A stretch of 45,618 nt of DNA from Flemingiibacterium sp045636145 (GCA_045636145.1 JAZTWV010000019.1:1-45618); one strand, 5' to 3'; shown: positions 35,277 to 42,240, counted from the first letter of the stretch. Notes: generated by a model not told the origin, from the sequence alone. Program-made: numbers and translations.

Positions 35277-35301
35277 GACCACCGGATTCGCCGGTGGTCT
35301 T
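35277..35301 (+). terminator. First terminator hairpin after the MATE gene
   Basis: A 9-bp stem GACCACCGG/CCGGTGGTC with loop ATTCG is followed only by TT. It shares CATGACCACCGGCG-type sequence with 31895. Confidence 0.6.
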
Positions 35302-35313
35302 ATGTATACAGAC

Positions 35314-35351
35314 ATAAAAGAAACGGTGGGATATCCCACCGTTTCTTTTAT
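35314..35351. terminator. 38-bp perfect palindrome, bidirectional terminator overlapping the RNase J stop
   Basis: The sequence ATAAAAGAAACGGTGGG and its exact inverted copy meet at the centre (35332/35333), with T-rich ends on both strands. It serves the convergent MATE and rnj genes and contains the rnj stop codon. Confidence 0.8.
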
Positions 35352-37024
35352 ACGTTCATTACAACCGGAAGAATCATAGGCTTACGCTTGGTTCTTTGAT
35401 AAAGGAATTTCGAAAGGTCATCCTTTACGCACCGCTTAAGCTCTGCCCAATCCGTAATGTTCTTGTCAAGGCAGTCAAGAAGCGCGTCACGTGCGATGGT
35501 GCGCACCTCCTCCATAAGCTCCTCTGCCTCACGCACATATACAAATCCGCGTGAAACCACATCCGGCCCCGACAAAAGCATTCTCTCGTTTATGTCAACA
35601 GTGGCAACCACCACAATAAGACCGTCCTGCGACAGGTGGCGGCGGTCGCGGAGCACTATATTTCCGACGTCGCCCACACCGTATCCGTCAACAAGTATCT
35701 TTCCGCTGGGGACAGTGCCGTTGAAGCGCGCCCCATCCTTGTCGATTTCGAGAATCTTACCGATCTCGGGAATGAATATATGGTTTTCCGCCATTCCCAT
35801 CTCCTGTGCAAGCTGCTTGTGATTCATAAGATGACGGTATTCTCCGTGCACAGGCATGAAATATTTAGGCTTTGTCAGCGCGTGCATGAGCTTTAATTCT
35901 TCCTGGCAGGCGTGACCCGAAACGTGTACGTCCGCAAGTGCGTCGTAAAGTACGCCAACGCCCTTACGAAACAGCTCATTTATGATATTTCCGATAAACT
36001 TTTCATTTCCGGGAATTGGGTTTGCGCTTATGACAACAAGATCGTTCGGACCAAGCTGTACCTTATCATGCTCGGCAAACGCCATTCTGTAAAGAGCACT
36101 CATAGGCTCGCCCTGGCTTCCGGTGGTTATGATGGTAAGCTGATCGTCGCGGAAGCGTTTGATCTCGTTTATGTCAATGAGAGTTCCGTCCGGCACGGTC
36201 ATGTAATCAAGCTCGATTGCGGTCTTGACAATGTTTATCATGCTTCTGCCCGTTACAGCCACCTTGCGTCCGTGAGCGGCACTGGCGTTGATTATCTGCT
36301 GTACGCGGTGTACATTTGACGAGAAAGTTGCTATAATAACGCGCTTGTCTGCGTACTGCTGAAGTATGCCGTCAAGGCTTTTTCCAACCTTCTTTTCGGA
36401 AGGAGTATAGCCGGGACGCTCCACGTTGGTGGATTCGCACAGGAGCATTGTAACCCCCTGATTTCCTATTTCACCGATACGTGGAATATCCATGATCTTT
36501 CCCTCAACAGGAGTAAGGTCAAGCTTGAAGTCGCCGGAGAAGAACACAACACCGTGGGGAGTCTTTATGGACAGCGCACAGGCGTCGGCAATGGAGTGGT
36601 TCACTCTGACAAATTCCACGGAGAATACGCCGAGCTTTACAACATCTCCTGCCTCAACGCAGTTGAGCCGTGGCTTTTCGCTAAATGTGTGCTCCTCAAG
36701 TTTGTTGGCTACGATTCCAACGGAAAGGCGTGTTCCAAACACAGGAGCATTAACGGTTTTCAGTACATACGGAAGCGCTCCGATATGGTCCTCGTGTCCG
36801 TGGGTTATAACAAATCCGCGGACCTTCTCTATGTTCTTTTCAAGATAGCTTACGTCCGGTATTACAAGGTCAACGCCCAGCATATCATCGTCCGGGAAGC
36901 CCAGACCGCAGTCAACGACGATAATATCGTTTTCGTATTCAAGTACAGTGATATTCTTGCCGATCTCACCGAGACCGCCAAGGGGAATTATTTTGAGTTT
37001 TGATTTAACTTTGCTTTTTGCCAT
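35348..37024 (-). CDS. rnj: Ribonuclease J
   Basis: This 558-residue metallo-beta-lactamase/beta-CASP RNase is involved in mRNA decay and rRNA maturation in Firmicutes. Zn ligands are in HGHEDHIGALPY (75-80 and following), VNHSIADACA and FSGDFKLD. The beta-CASP motifs include TGRSM and HVSGHACQEELKLM, and PVHGEYRHL lies near residue 395. A C-terminal domain (~450-558) completes the fold. RBS ATTTTCCTTTCG on the plus strand corresponds to CGAAAGGAAAAT on the minus. No RNase Y or J2 gene is adjacent. Confidence 0.96.
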   Translation of the reverse strand: MAKSKVKSKLKIIPLGGLGEIGKNITVLEYENDIIVVDCGLGFPDDDMLGVDLVIPDVSYLEKNIEKVRGFVITHGHEDHIGALPYVLKTVNAPVFGTRLSVGIVANKLEEHTFSEKPRLNCVEAGDVVKLGVFSVEFVRVNHSIADACALSIKTPHGVVFFSGDFKLDLTPVEGKIMDIPRIGEIGNQGVTMLLCESTNVERPGYTPSEKKVGKSLDGILQQYADKRVIIATFSSNVHRVQQIINASAAHGRKVAVTGRSMINIVKTAIELDYMTVPDGTLIDINEIKRFRDDQLTIITTGSQGEPMSALYRMAFAEHDKVQLGPNDLVVISANPIPGNEKFIGNIINELFRKGVGVLYDALADVHVSGHACQEELKLMHALTKPKYFMPVHGEYRHLMNHKQLAQEMGMAENHIFIPEIGKILEIDKDGARFNGTVPSGKILVDGYGVGDVGNIVLRDRRHLSQDGLIVVVATVDINERMLLSGPDVVSRGFVYVREAEELMEEVRTIARDALLDCLDKNITDWAELKRCVKDDLSKFLYQRTKRKPMILPVVMNV

Positions 37025-37503
37025 AAAATTTTCCTTTCGATCAAATATGGTTAAATATTTATGTATTGCACCGAATTTTATCCATTTCGTTCCATAAAAT
37101 TCAGTAATTTACAGTCAGACCTACCGAGTTACACCGTGTTCGGGGAGTGAAGGCATAAAAACAGCCGCGAAAAAAGAAGGGTGTGCAAAATGACCCTCGA
37201 AGCGGCGCTTTTTTGACCGTGTCACTACGGTTTTCCATGATATACGGCAATCCCTTAAACGCTCAGACAGCCGTTCTGCAAAATCGCTTGGCACGAAGCG
37301 CGAATATAACGGACCTTCGCGCAAAAAAGCCTCCGAAAAGCAACGTACAACAATATAACATTCATATTGTACCAAAATATTGTTAAATTTATAAGCTTTT
37401 GTATATGAATATATTGTTAATAATAATTTGATACTCTGCGGTAAAGCATAATATCACGGCATAAATTAAATTATGTCCGATAAAAGAAAAGGAGCTGTAC
37501 TTG
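37025..37503. other. 480-bp intergenic region with several dyads, possible structured RNA
   Basis: No gene is supported here. Visible features include a hairpin AGGGT/ACCCT (37178-37197) inside GCCGC/GCGGC (37164-37206), with T-runs on both strands. GCGCGAA/TTCGCGC (37298-37322) forms another stem. GCTTTTTTG (37207-37215) pairs perfectly with CAAAAAAGC (37322-37330). An ACAATAT/ATATTGT dyad lies at 37350-37370. The arrangement could be a structured non-coding RNA on the minus strand ending at ~37165, or a decayed repeat. The final 120 bp is AT-rich leader for the small gene at 37504. Confidence 0.4.
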
Positions 37504-37707
37504 ATGAAAAAGAAAACGACACCTGCCGAGCGTGCCGCAGAATGCATCCGCGCCTGGCGTGATACAGGAGAAGATACAGACGTTCTCGGAAGCTACACCG
37601 GTTTTTACAAATACTCCGGTCAAATGGGCGCACCTCTTTATACGCCCGTTGATTACAGTATGGTAGCAGACGATCTTGAACCCGTACAGGATGCAGACGA
37701 CCTTTAA
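37504..37707 (+). CDS. Small acidic protein ending PVQDADDL
   Basis: This 67-residue protein has no named function I know. The N-terminus is basic (MKKKTTPAERAAECIRAWRD), the middle has DVLGSYTGFYKY, and the C-terminus is acidic, EPVQDADDL. The GSYTG and QDADDL pieces recall very small proteins seen in many Oscillospirales, but this recollection is not verified. GGAG precedes the ATG by nine bases, and a TTG directly before the ATG is also possible. It has no signal peptide or membrane segment. It stands alone in an AT-rich leader and converges with the membrane protein gene at 37704. Confidence 0.65.
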   Translation: MKKKTTPAERAAECIRAWRDTGEDTDVLGSYTGFYKYSGQMGAPLYTPVDYSMVADDLEPVQDADDL

Positions 37708-37988
37708 AAGATAATAAACACAAGAAGTGCCGCACACACAAAAAGCAGAGTAAGACTTGACGCCGCAAGCCACGCTGTGGCGCTGGGAGAAGATTTTTTC
37801 GGCGGTGCTGTAACTGCCCTGATCTCCTCAGACGATGCACACTCTATCATCCGCCTTGCTTCGGCAATTATATCCGTATCACGTCTCGATGCAGGCAGGT
37901 CGCATTTCAGCACAAAATAAGCGGAGTCAAAATAGGGACTTCCTGTGTCCTTTACCATGATTATATTTCGTTTACAGCCCTTCAGCAT
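37704..37988 (-). CDS. Small tail-anchored-like membrane protein
   Basis: This 94-residue protein starts at the ATG at 37988, which has a perfect GGAGG seven bases upstream. Residues ~1-55 are soluble (MLKGCKRNIIMVKDTGSPYF, then a helix RDTDIIAEARRMIEC). A Pro/Lys linker follows, and one C-terminal transmembrane helix (~71-94) ends the protein. The layout is that of a tail-anchored protein with an N-in cytosolic domain. A longer frame up to 38072 runs through an inverted repeat and is not supported. It is downstream of the ImmA-like gene on the same strand, but 97 bp and a dyad intervene, so its operon membership is uncertain. I do not recognise the family. Confidence 0.7.
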   Translation of the reverse strand: MLKGCKRNIIMVKDTGSPYFDSAYFVLKCDLPASRRDTDIIAEARRMIECASSEEIRAVTAPPKKSSPSATAWLAASSLTLLFVCAALLVFIIF

Positions 37989-38009
37989 TGACGTACCTCC
38001 ATGTTTGAA

Positions 38010-38060
38010 TCTGTGAACTGTGGTGGAGCTTTGTGCCAGCACCAAACCGCAGTTCACAGA
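38010..38060. repeat. Inverted repeat in the leader of the small membrane protein
   Basis: TCTGTGAACTG and CAGTTCACAGA are perfect 11-bp arms separated by 29 bp, just upstream of the GGAGG at 37996. On the minus strand it would form a stem directly before the ribosome site. It could be an operator, an RNA control element or a read-through attenuator after the immA-like gene. Confidence 0.5.
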
Positions 38061-38084
38061 AATTGTGGGCAAGAAATGAAGATA

Positions 38085-38675
38085 CTATTCATTTTTATCG
38101 TAAAGTGCGCGATATTCAGATATAAAATCAGAAAACTTTTCCCGTACCTGAAGTTCAAGAGGACTTGTGTAATACGCCCCTCTCTCCTCAAGCATTTTCA
38201 TCCGCCTGGCACGCTCCGCGGCAACACCCTTTGGAATCATGCAGATTTCTGCGATATCGTCCGCACGAAGTATTTTAAGCTCGTGAAGCACACAGGCAGG
38301 CGCAAGCAGGCGCACAGCAAACATATCCGCCTCACGCTCACATTTAAGCTTTCCCCTATCTGCATCAAAACGCCGTGAGGCATACTTATATTCATGCCCG
38401 AGAAATATGTGCCCAAGCTCATGGGCAATAACAAACCGCGAATGTGCGGTACTAAGGCTGTCATCGTATATTATATGCCACTTTCCCTGACAAAAGATAC
38501 CGGCACCGCTTTCGTTTCCGCGAAGCTCGCCTATTTTGGAATTTCGCACGATCCGTATTCCGGCAAAATTTGCGGCATCCTTCAGCATTATGGGCAGAGT
38601 GCGAATATCAAAATCAATTATACACCTCCATGCGGCATCGCGGCAGGAGGTGTATATTCCGTAATAATCATACAT
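38085..38675 (-). CDS. ImmA/IrrE-family metallo-endopeptidase
   Basis: This 196-residue ImmA/IrrE protein has the zinc motif HELGHIFLGHE near residue 84, with a further acidic ligand expected in CEREADMFAVRLLAP (~112-126). Members cleave or inactivate an XRE-type repressor encoded next door (ImmA acts on ImmR, IrrE on DdrO), usually in response to DNA damage or cell signals. It begins 2 bp after the stop of the XRE gene, so the two are co-translated. The C-terminal ~60 residues form a helical tail with no known domain. Confidence 0.92.
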   Translation of the reverse strand: MYDYYGIYTSCRDAAWRCIIDFDIRTLPIMLKDAANFAGIRIVRNSKIGELRGNESGAGIFCQGKWHIIYDDSLSTAHSRFVIAHELGHIFLGHEYKYASRRFDADRGKLKCEREADMFAVRLLAPACVLHELKILRADDIAEICMIPKGVAAERARRMKMLEERGAYYTSPLELQVREKFSDFISEYRALYDKNE

Positions 38676-38677
38676 TC

Positions 38678-39124
38678 CTACAGTTCCTCATCCGTCTCCG
38701 GTGCATCGGCTATACGCTGTATCCACTCACTTGAACGGTTCTCAACAGATGGCGCGACTCGCCCGTCCTTTGATTTTGCCGCACGGAACACCTTCGGTGA
38801 CTGTGCCATGGCAACAACACGCATAAATTCCGAGCGCAGCTCCGGATGCTCCCTGTAGGCTCTCACAAGCCTGTCCTCATCTACGGTAAGCTCTGTTGTA
38901 ATAACTCCGTATGCAGAGCGTGTATCGGTGAGTCCCATAAGCCACGCGGGACTTATATTCAGTGCGCGGCACAGTAAATCGGTACGGTTTTGTTTTGGTC
39001 TAAAGCTGGCGTGGATATACTGAGTCATGGCAGATTTCGGAATTCCCGTAAGAGCACAAAGTTCTGCCTGCGTCATACCGCGCTCATTCATAACAAGCCT
39101 CAAACGATCGCTGAAAACCGACAT
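38678..39124 (-). CDS. XRE-family repressor (ImmR-like)
   Basis: This 148-residue protein has an N-terminal Cro/CI helix-turn-helix (MTQAELCALTGIPKSAMTQYI, ~18-38) and continues with the CRALNISPAWLMGLTDTRS wing. The C-terminal region is of low complexity in structure and may be the site of cleavage by the adjacent ImmA-like protease. It has no LexA-type serine peptidase motif. Its own promoter at 39216-39244 is followed by an operator copy at 39189, indicating autoregulation. The gene is divergent from the Cro-like gene at 39371. Confidence 0.9.
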   Translation of the reverse strand: MSVFSDRLRLVMNERGMTQAELCALTGIPKSAMTQYIHASFRPKQNRTDLLCRALNISPAWLMGLTDTRSAYGVITTELTVDEDRLVRAYREHPELRSEFMRVVAMAQSPKVFRAAKSKDGRVAPSVENRSSEWIQRIADAPETDEEL

Positions 39125-39188
39125 ATTCTCTTCCCCTTTACAAAAGTTTGCCTGCCATCAAAAACGCTGGCCGAAAATATGGCACACA

Positions 39189-39207
39189 AGTTCAGTTTTT
39201 ATAAACT
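39189..39207. promoter_or_regulatory. Operator O1 (autoregulation of the XRE repressor)
   Basis: AGTTCAG-TTTTT-ATAAACT is a 19-bp imperfect copy of the operator at 39324. It lies just downstream of the repressor's own predicted transcription start. Confidence 0.6.
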
Positions 39208-39215
39208 ACACAAAT

Positions 39216-39244
39216 ATTATACCCGACACACAAAAAAAAATCAA
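39216..39244 (-). promoter_or_regulatory. Promoter of the XRE-immA operon
   Basis: Minus-strand TTGATT and TATAAT are separated by 17 bp, upstream of operator O1. Confidence 0.7.
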
Positions 39245-39293
39245 GCGTTTTTATCAAAAAAGTGTCAGTTTTTTTCTAAATTGTGCACAAGTA

Positions 39294-39322
39294 TTGACAC
39301 GGATTCCCGGTAATGATATAAT
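39294..39322 (+). promoter_or_regulatory. Consensus promoter of the Cro-like gene
   Basis: TTGACA, a 17-bp spacer and TATAAT form a fully consensus sigma-A promoter. The operator at 39324 overlaps the predicted start site, so bound repressor would shut it off tightly. Confidence 0.88.
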
Positions 39323-39323
39323 A

Positions 39324-39342
39324 AGTTCAGTTTTTCTGAACT
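39324..39342. promoter_or_regulatory. Operator O2, perfect 19-bp inverted repeat
   Basis: AGTTCAG-TTTTT-CTGAACT is an exact dyad with 7-bp arms, two bases downstream of the -10. It is followed by a T-run and so could also form a weak hairpin. Confidence 0.75.
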
Positions 39343-39370
39343 TTTTTTACTAGGTGAGGTACACAGCACA

Positions 39371-39592
39371 ATGGACGAAAACACAAAAGGCATCAATTCG
39401 GATTTTTTAGAAAAACTGATCAAGGAGAGATGCACAGATGAAGATTTTTTAAAAAAAATGAAAATGAGCAAAAAAAGGTTTGAGCGTTTAATAAAACACC
39501 GGGCGGAAGCAACCCAGGGTGAAATGCTTCGCGCCGCATCCACTCTGCATCTTAGCGAGGCAGAATTTATGCGGTGTTTTTTCAGCCAATAA
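39371..39592 (+). CDS. Small Cro-like helix-turn-helix protein
   Basis: This 73-residue basic protein has a HTH-like pattern, KKMKMSKKRFERLIKHRAEA followed by TQGEMLRAASTLHLSEAEFM and ending CFFSQ. The layout resembles phage Cro and DUF739-type small repressors. This is a judgement by eye and moderately sure. It is expressed from the consensus promoter at 39294 and is followed by a further operator and promoter. Divergent from the ImmR-like gene, it completes a CI/Cro-style switch. The ribosome site GGTGAGG lies 11 bases upstream. Confidence 0.72.
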   Translation: MDENTKGINSDFLEKLIKERCTDEDFLKKMKMSKKRFERLIKHRAEATQGEMLRAASTLHLSEAEFMRCFFSQ

Positions 39593-39611
39593 AGTTCAGA
39601 TTTTCTAAACT
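39593..39611. promoter_or_regulatory. Operator O3 before the LytM-like gene
   Basis: AGTTCAG-ATTTT-CTAAACT is the third 19-bp copy of the operator. It is directly followed by TTTACA, the -35 of the next promoter, and could double as a terminator of the Cro-like gene because TTTTTTT follows. Confidence 0.68.
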
Positions 39612-39614
39612 TTT

Positions 39615-39643
39615 TTTACATATCACACACAAAAAATTATAAA
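39615..39643 (+). promoter_or_regulatory. Promoter of the LytM-like gene
   Basis: TTTACA, a 17-bp spacer and TATAAA lie 23 bp upstream of the ATG at 39666, next to operator O3. Confidence 0.6.
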
Positions 39644-39665
39644 TCAAATAAAGAGAGGTACAAAA

Positions 39666-40229
39666 ATGTTACAGCTTTACAAATCCCGTCACTTTGTTCT
39701 CACAGAGATCCGCACCACAGGCAAAAAGCAGACAAACGGCATACTTTGCTTTGAGGGACTTCCCTCCGTGTATGGCTCGCCAAAGGAAGTATGTGCCATA
39801 GAAGACGGTGTTGTTCTTCGCTCAGGCGTAAACTACGACACACGCTCACGGGAACACCGCCAGGGCATGCTCGTGACCGTGTCCGGCAAAAACGGAGTAA
39901 CCGTCACCTACGGACGGCTGGCGCACCGTTTTGTCAACGAGGGGGACTATGTGCGTGCCGGCGAGCTTATCGGCATTGAGGGAAACAGCGGCTCGGGAAT
40001 GCGCGAATTTCTTACCCTTGAATTTCGCCGCAACGGCAGACGTGTTGACGGATGCGAGTATCTTGGACTTGCGCCAAAGAGCCGCGTATTCACTCCTCCC
40101 CACGACGACCCGGCTGATACTGTATGCAGTGTATGCGGCCTTTCCGACAAGACCCGCGTATTCATTGACAGCAGTCCCGAAGCACCTGAGGTGTGGAAAA
40201 AAATACTTGCAAAGCTTGAAAATATCTGA
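39666..40229 (+). CDS. Non-catalytic LytM/M23-fold protein
   Basis: This 187-residue protein has the duplicated-hairpin LytM fold, with the order EDGVVLRSGV, MLVTVSGKNGVTVTYGRL, GDYVRAGELIGIEGNSGSG and then EFRRNGRRVD. Peptidases of this fold bind zinc through an N-terminal H-x-D and an HxH motif. Here the HLHFE strand reads FLTLEFR and no N-terminal histidine pair is seen, so it should not hydrolyse peptidoglycan. No signal peptide is present. A regulatory or adaptor role is likely by analogy with EnvC and SpoIIQ-like proteins. It follows operator O3 and promoter, and AGAGAGG precedes the ATG. The last 50 residues include a CSVC pair. Confidence 0.8.
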   Translation: MLQLYKSRHFVLTEIRTTGKKQTNGILCFEGLPSVYGSPKEVCAIEDGVVLRSGVNYDTRSREHRQGMLVTVSGKNGVTVTYGRLAHRFVNEGDYVRAGELIGIEGNSGSGMREFLTLEFRRNGRRVDGCEYLGLAPKSRVFTPPHDDPADTVCSVCGLSDKTRVFIDSSPEAPEVWKKILAKLENI

Positions 40230-40320
40230 GTGCGGAACATATTCACCTCTCCATGCATACCATGTAAATGAGGATGTTCCCCTGCCGGCACATCCCCTGT
40301 AACATATACATGAACATACA

Positions 40321-40345
40321 GCGGACATATTTATATCCGCTTTTT
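40321..40345 (+). terminator. Hairpin terminator between the LytM-like and cysteine-rich genes
   Basis: GCGGACATA-TT-TATATCCGC has one mismatch and is followed by TTTTT, only about 15 bp before the next gene's ribosome site. It could attenuate rather than end transcription. Confidence 0.6.
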
Positions 40346-40366
40346 GGAAAGGATGGATACAACAAC

Positions 40367-41266
40367 ATGGCTGATAACAGAAACAGCGTTTTCGGCACAC
40401 GTCAAGGCATGGCTCCGATAAACGGCTGCGGTGTTGTGATCGATACCTATCAGGTATTTGATTCCTGCCGTGACCGCGACTGCTTTGAGGACACCCGTGT
40501 ATTTCTTGACGGACTCGGTCAGAGCGTAATCGAACATACGTCTCAGGTACGCACAAAATCCGCAGAGATATGCTCCTCCGCTATCTCCGTTGAGCCTGTA
40601 CAGCTCTCCCGCGGTTTTTACCGCATAACTGTACGCTTCTATGTTAAGCTTGAGCTTGAGGCATGCGTTTGCCCCGGCAAAACTCAGTGCTTCACCGGTC
40701 TTGCGGTGGTAGAAAAATCCGTAGTCCTCTACGGCGGCGAAGGCTCGGTACACGTTTTCCGCTCAAACGCTCTCGGCGACAGCTTCTGCACCGCTCCCGT
40801 ATGCGGTGAGGGTGGAAACAATCTTCCCATCGCGGTAGTTGAGACAGTCGACCCCGTAATCCTCGGCACGCGTGTGGTAGATACTCCCTCGGAATGCTGC
40901 TGTTGCTGCTGCTGTGGGGACGTTCCCGCGGCACTTGGCGGAATGTTCGGCGACCTCTTGGATGAGGGAAGCAGATACCTTGCAGTATCCCTCGGCTTCT
41001 TCTCGGTAATTCGCATCGAGCGTCCCGAGCAGTACCTCGTTAATGCAGTTGAATTCAGCGTTCCCGACAAGGAATGCACCTGCAACGACACCGGTTCTCC
41101 CTGCGATGCTTTCCGCAGAATGGCGTTCCCCATTGACGAATTTGCTCCCGGCAGAATTGCCGCAGTGCAGAACGGCTGTAATTCCGGCTGTGCACCTCAT
41201 CCAAGCGGTACAGGTCGCATCGGCGGCAGTGACAACGGCGACTGCGGCTGCTCCGGCAAGCACTGA
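40367..41266 (+). CDS. Cysteine-rich protein with a run of seven cysteines
   Basis: This 299-residue protein starts at the ATG at 40367 (AAAGGATGG upstream). Family-like segments are YQVFDSCRDRDCFEDTRVFL, VIEHTSQVRTKSAEI and PVQLSRGFYRITVRFYV. These recall an uncharacterised protein family common in spore-forming Clostridia. A run of seven Cys is encoded at about 40892-40912 (residues ~176-182), and the C-terminus is Gly/Cys-rich, ending CGCSGKH. It has no signal peptide or membrane segment. A self-assembling, disulfide-linked or metal-binding coat-like protein is my inference. It is followed by a strong terminator. The tandem Cys codons make it prone to slippage. Confidence 0.75.
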   Translation: MADNRNSVFGTRQGMAPINGCGVVIDTYQVFDSCRDRDCFEDTRVFLDGLGQSVIEHTSQVRTKSAEICSSAISVEPVQLSRGFYRITVRFYVKLELEACVCPGKTQCFTGLAVVEKSVVLYGGEGSVHVFRSNALGDSFCTAPVCGEGGNNLPIAVVETVDPVILGTRVVDTPSECCCCCCCGDVPAALGGMFGDLLDEGSRYLAVSLGFFSVIRIERPEQYLVNAVEFSVPDKECTCNDTGSPCDAFRRMAFPIDEFAPGRIAAVQNGCNSGCAPHPSGTGRIGGSDNGDCGCSGKH

Positions 41267-41274
41267 TTTTTTGG

Positions 41275-41307
41275 CGGCTGTCCCAAGCTTGGGACAGCCG
41301 TACTTTT
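41275..41307 (+). terminator. Intrinsic terminator of the cysteine-rich gene
   Basis: A 26-bp perfect palindrome CGGCTGTCCCAAG/CTTGGGACAGCCG is followed by TAC and TTTTTTT. Confidence 0.88.
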
Positions 41308-41321
41308 TTATAGGCAAGCAC

Positions 41322-41350
41322 TTGACTTTCCTCTGAAGATAATATATAAT
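41322..41350 (+). promoter_or_regulatory. Promoter of the putative nuclease gene
   Basis: TTGACT, a 17-bp spacer and TATAAT lie 33 bp upstream of the ATG at 41383. Confidence 0.82.
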
Positions 41351-41382
41351 GAAACCGTAATAAATTTAAACGGTGCGGTAAT

Positions 41383-42147
41383 ATGATAACCAAAAATGAA
41401 ATCGAGCGCTTTGCGGAGTGCTCCGCCAAGGCTCTCACATCACAGCATGAGCGAAACGGCATCGGTACGCTTGGAGAGCGTATGCTTCACCTCATTCTCA
41501 AAAACTTCTTCGAGCCAAATACCGACTGTCACGAACAAAAAGTGGGACGGTTTGTGGCGGACATCAAAAACGCCGACGGTATCACGGAAATTCAGACCCG
41601 AGCATTCGGTTCAATGAGAAAGAAGCTTACGGCATTTACAAAGGATCATCACGTTAACGTGGTGTTCCCCATAGCCTCACAAAAATATATTATCAAAATA
41701 GACCCCGACAGCGGTGAGCTTTCGGAGCGGAGAAAATCGCCGAAATGCGGCAAGCCGTGGGATATTTTATATGAGCTGTACGCGCTTCGACCCATAATGC
41801 CACTTGATAACGTAACGTTCACTCTCGTTTTCTGCGAAATGGACGAGTTCCGCGTTGCTTCCGGCAAAAGTGTTGGCAGACGGCGCGGTGCTGTGCGCTA
41901 TGAGCGCATACCGACGTCACTTGTTGATATAATGGTGCTTGAAACGCCCGAGGATATGAAACAGCTCATCCCACCGAATTTAGGCGACAGCTTCAGCGCG
42001 GCGGAGTTTGCAAAAGCCGCAAAAATGACACCGCGCACCGCAGGATATGCCATTCGCACGCTTGTTTCCCTCGGTGTAATCGAGCATACGGAAACCAAAG
42101 GGAAAGCGTATATATACACTAAAGTCGGGGATGCGGTACAAGTGTGA
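41383..42147 (+). CDS. Putative PD-(D/E)XK nuclease-like protein with C-terminal winged helix
   Basis: This 254-residue protein has no named family that I recognise. N-terminal residues 30-72 carry E32 (GERMLHLILK), D60 (FVADI) and E69-x-Q71 (ITEIQT) in the order and spacing of a PD-(D/E)XK nuclease core, with Gln replacing the usual Lys. The central part (~75-190) is alpha/beta. Residues ~205-250 look like a winged helix (AEFAKAAKMTPRTAGYAIRTLVSLGVIEH and KAYIYTKV). The ribosome site is weak (GGTGCGG). It has its own promoter and a strong terminator, so it is monocistronic. Nuclease activity is inference. Confidence 0.75.
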   Translation: MITKNEIERFAECSAKALTSQHERNGIGTLGERMLHLILKNFFEPNTDCHEQKVGRFVADIKNADGITEIQTRAFGSMRKKLTAFTKDHHVNVVFPIASQKYIIKIDPDSGELSERRKSPKCGKPWDILYELYALRPIMPLDNVTFTLVFCEMDEFRVASGKSVGRRRGAVRYERIPTSLVDIMVLETPEDMKQLIPPNLGDSFSAAEFAKAAKMTPRTAGYAIRTLVSLGVIEHTETKGKAYIYTKVGDAVQV

Positions 42148-42206
42148 CAAATATACTGCGTTTATCCCCAGAATAAATAAAACGCGGCGGCGATACGCCG
42201 TCTTAC

Positions 42207-42240
42207 AAAAAGGACAGAGCTTGAAGTCTCTGTCCTTTTT
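42207..42240. terminator. Bidirectional terminator between the nuclease-like gene and feoB
   Basis: A stem AAAAAGGACAGAG/CTCTGTCCTTTTT with an 8-nt loop has T-runs on both strands, between convergent genes. Confidence 0.88.

Noticed and set aside
37121..37375. Minus-strand frame of 84 codons upstream of RNase J
   Set aside because: It is crossed by several hairpins including a terminator-like one, and has no ribosome site. It is better read as a structured non-coding region.
37376..37430. Two TTGTTAA matches upstream of the small gene at 37504
   Set aside because: Each is only a half-site. No inverted partner lies at Rex spacing.
37989..38072. Upstream extension of the small membrane protein
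   Set aside because: The extension is encoded by the inverted repeat, and the ATG at 37988 has a perfect GGAGG.
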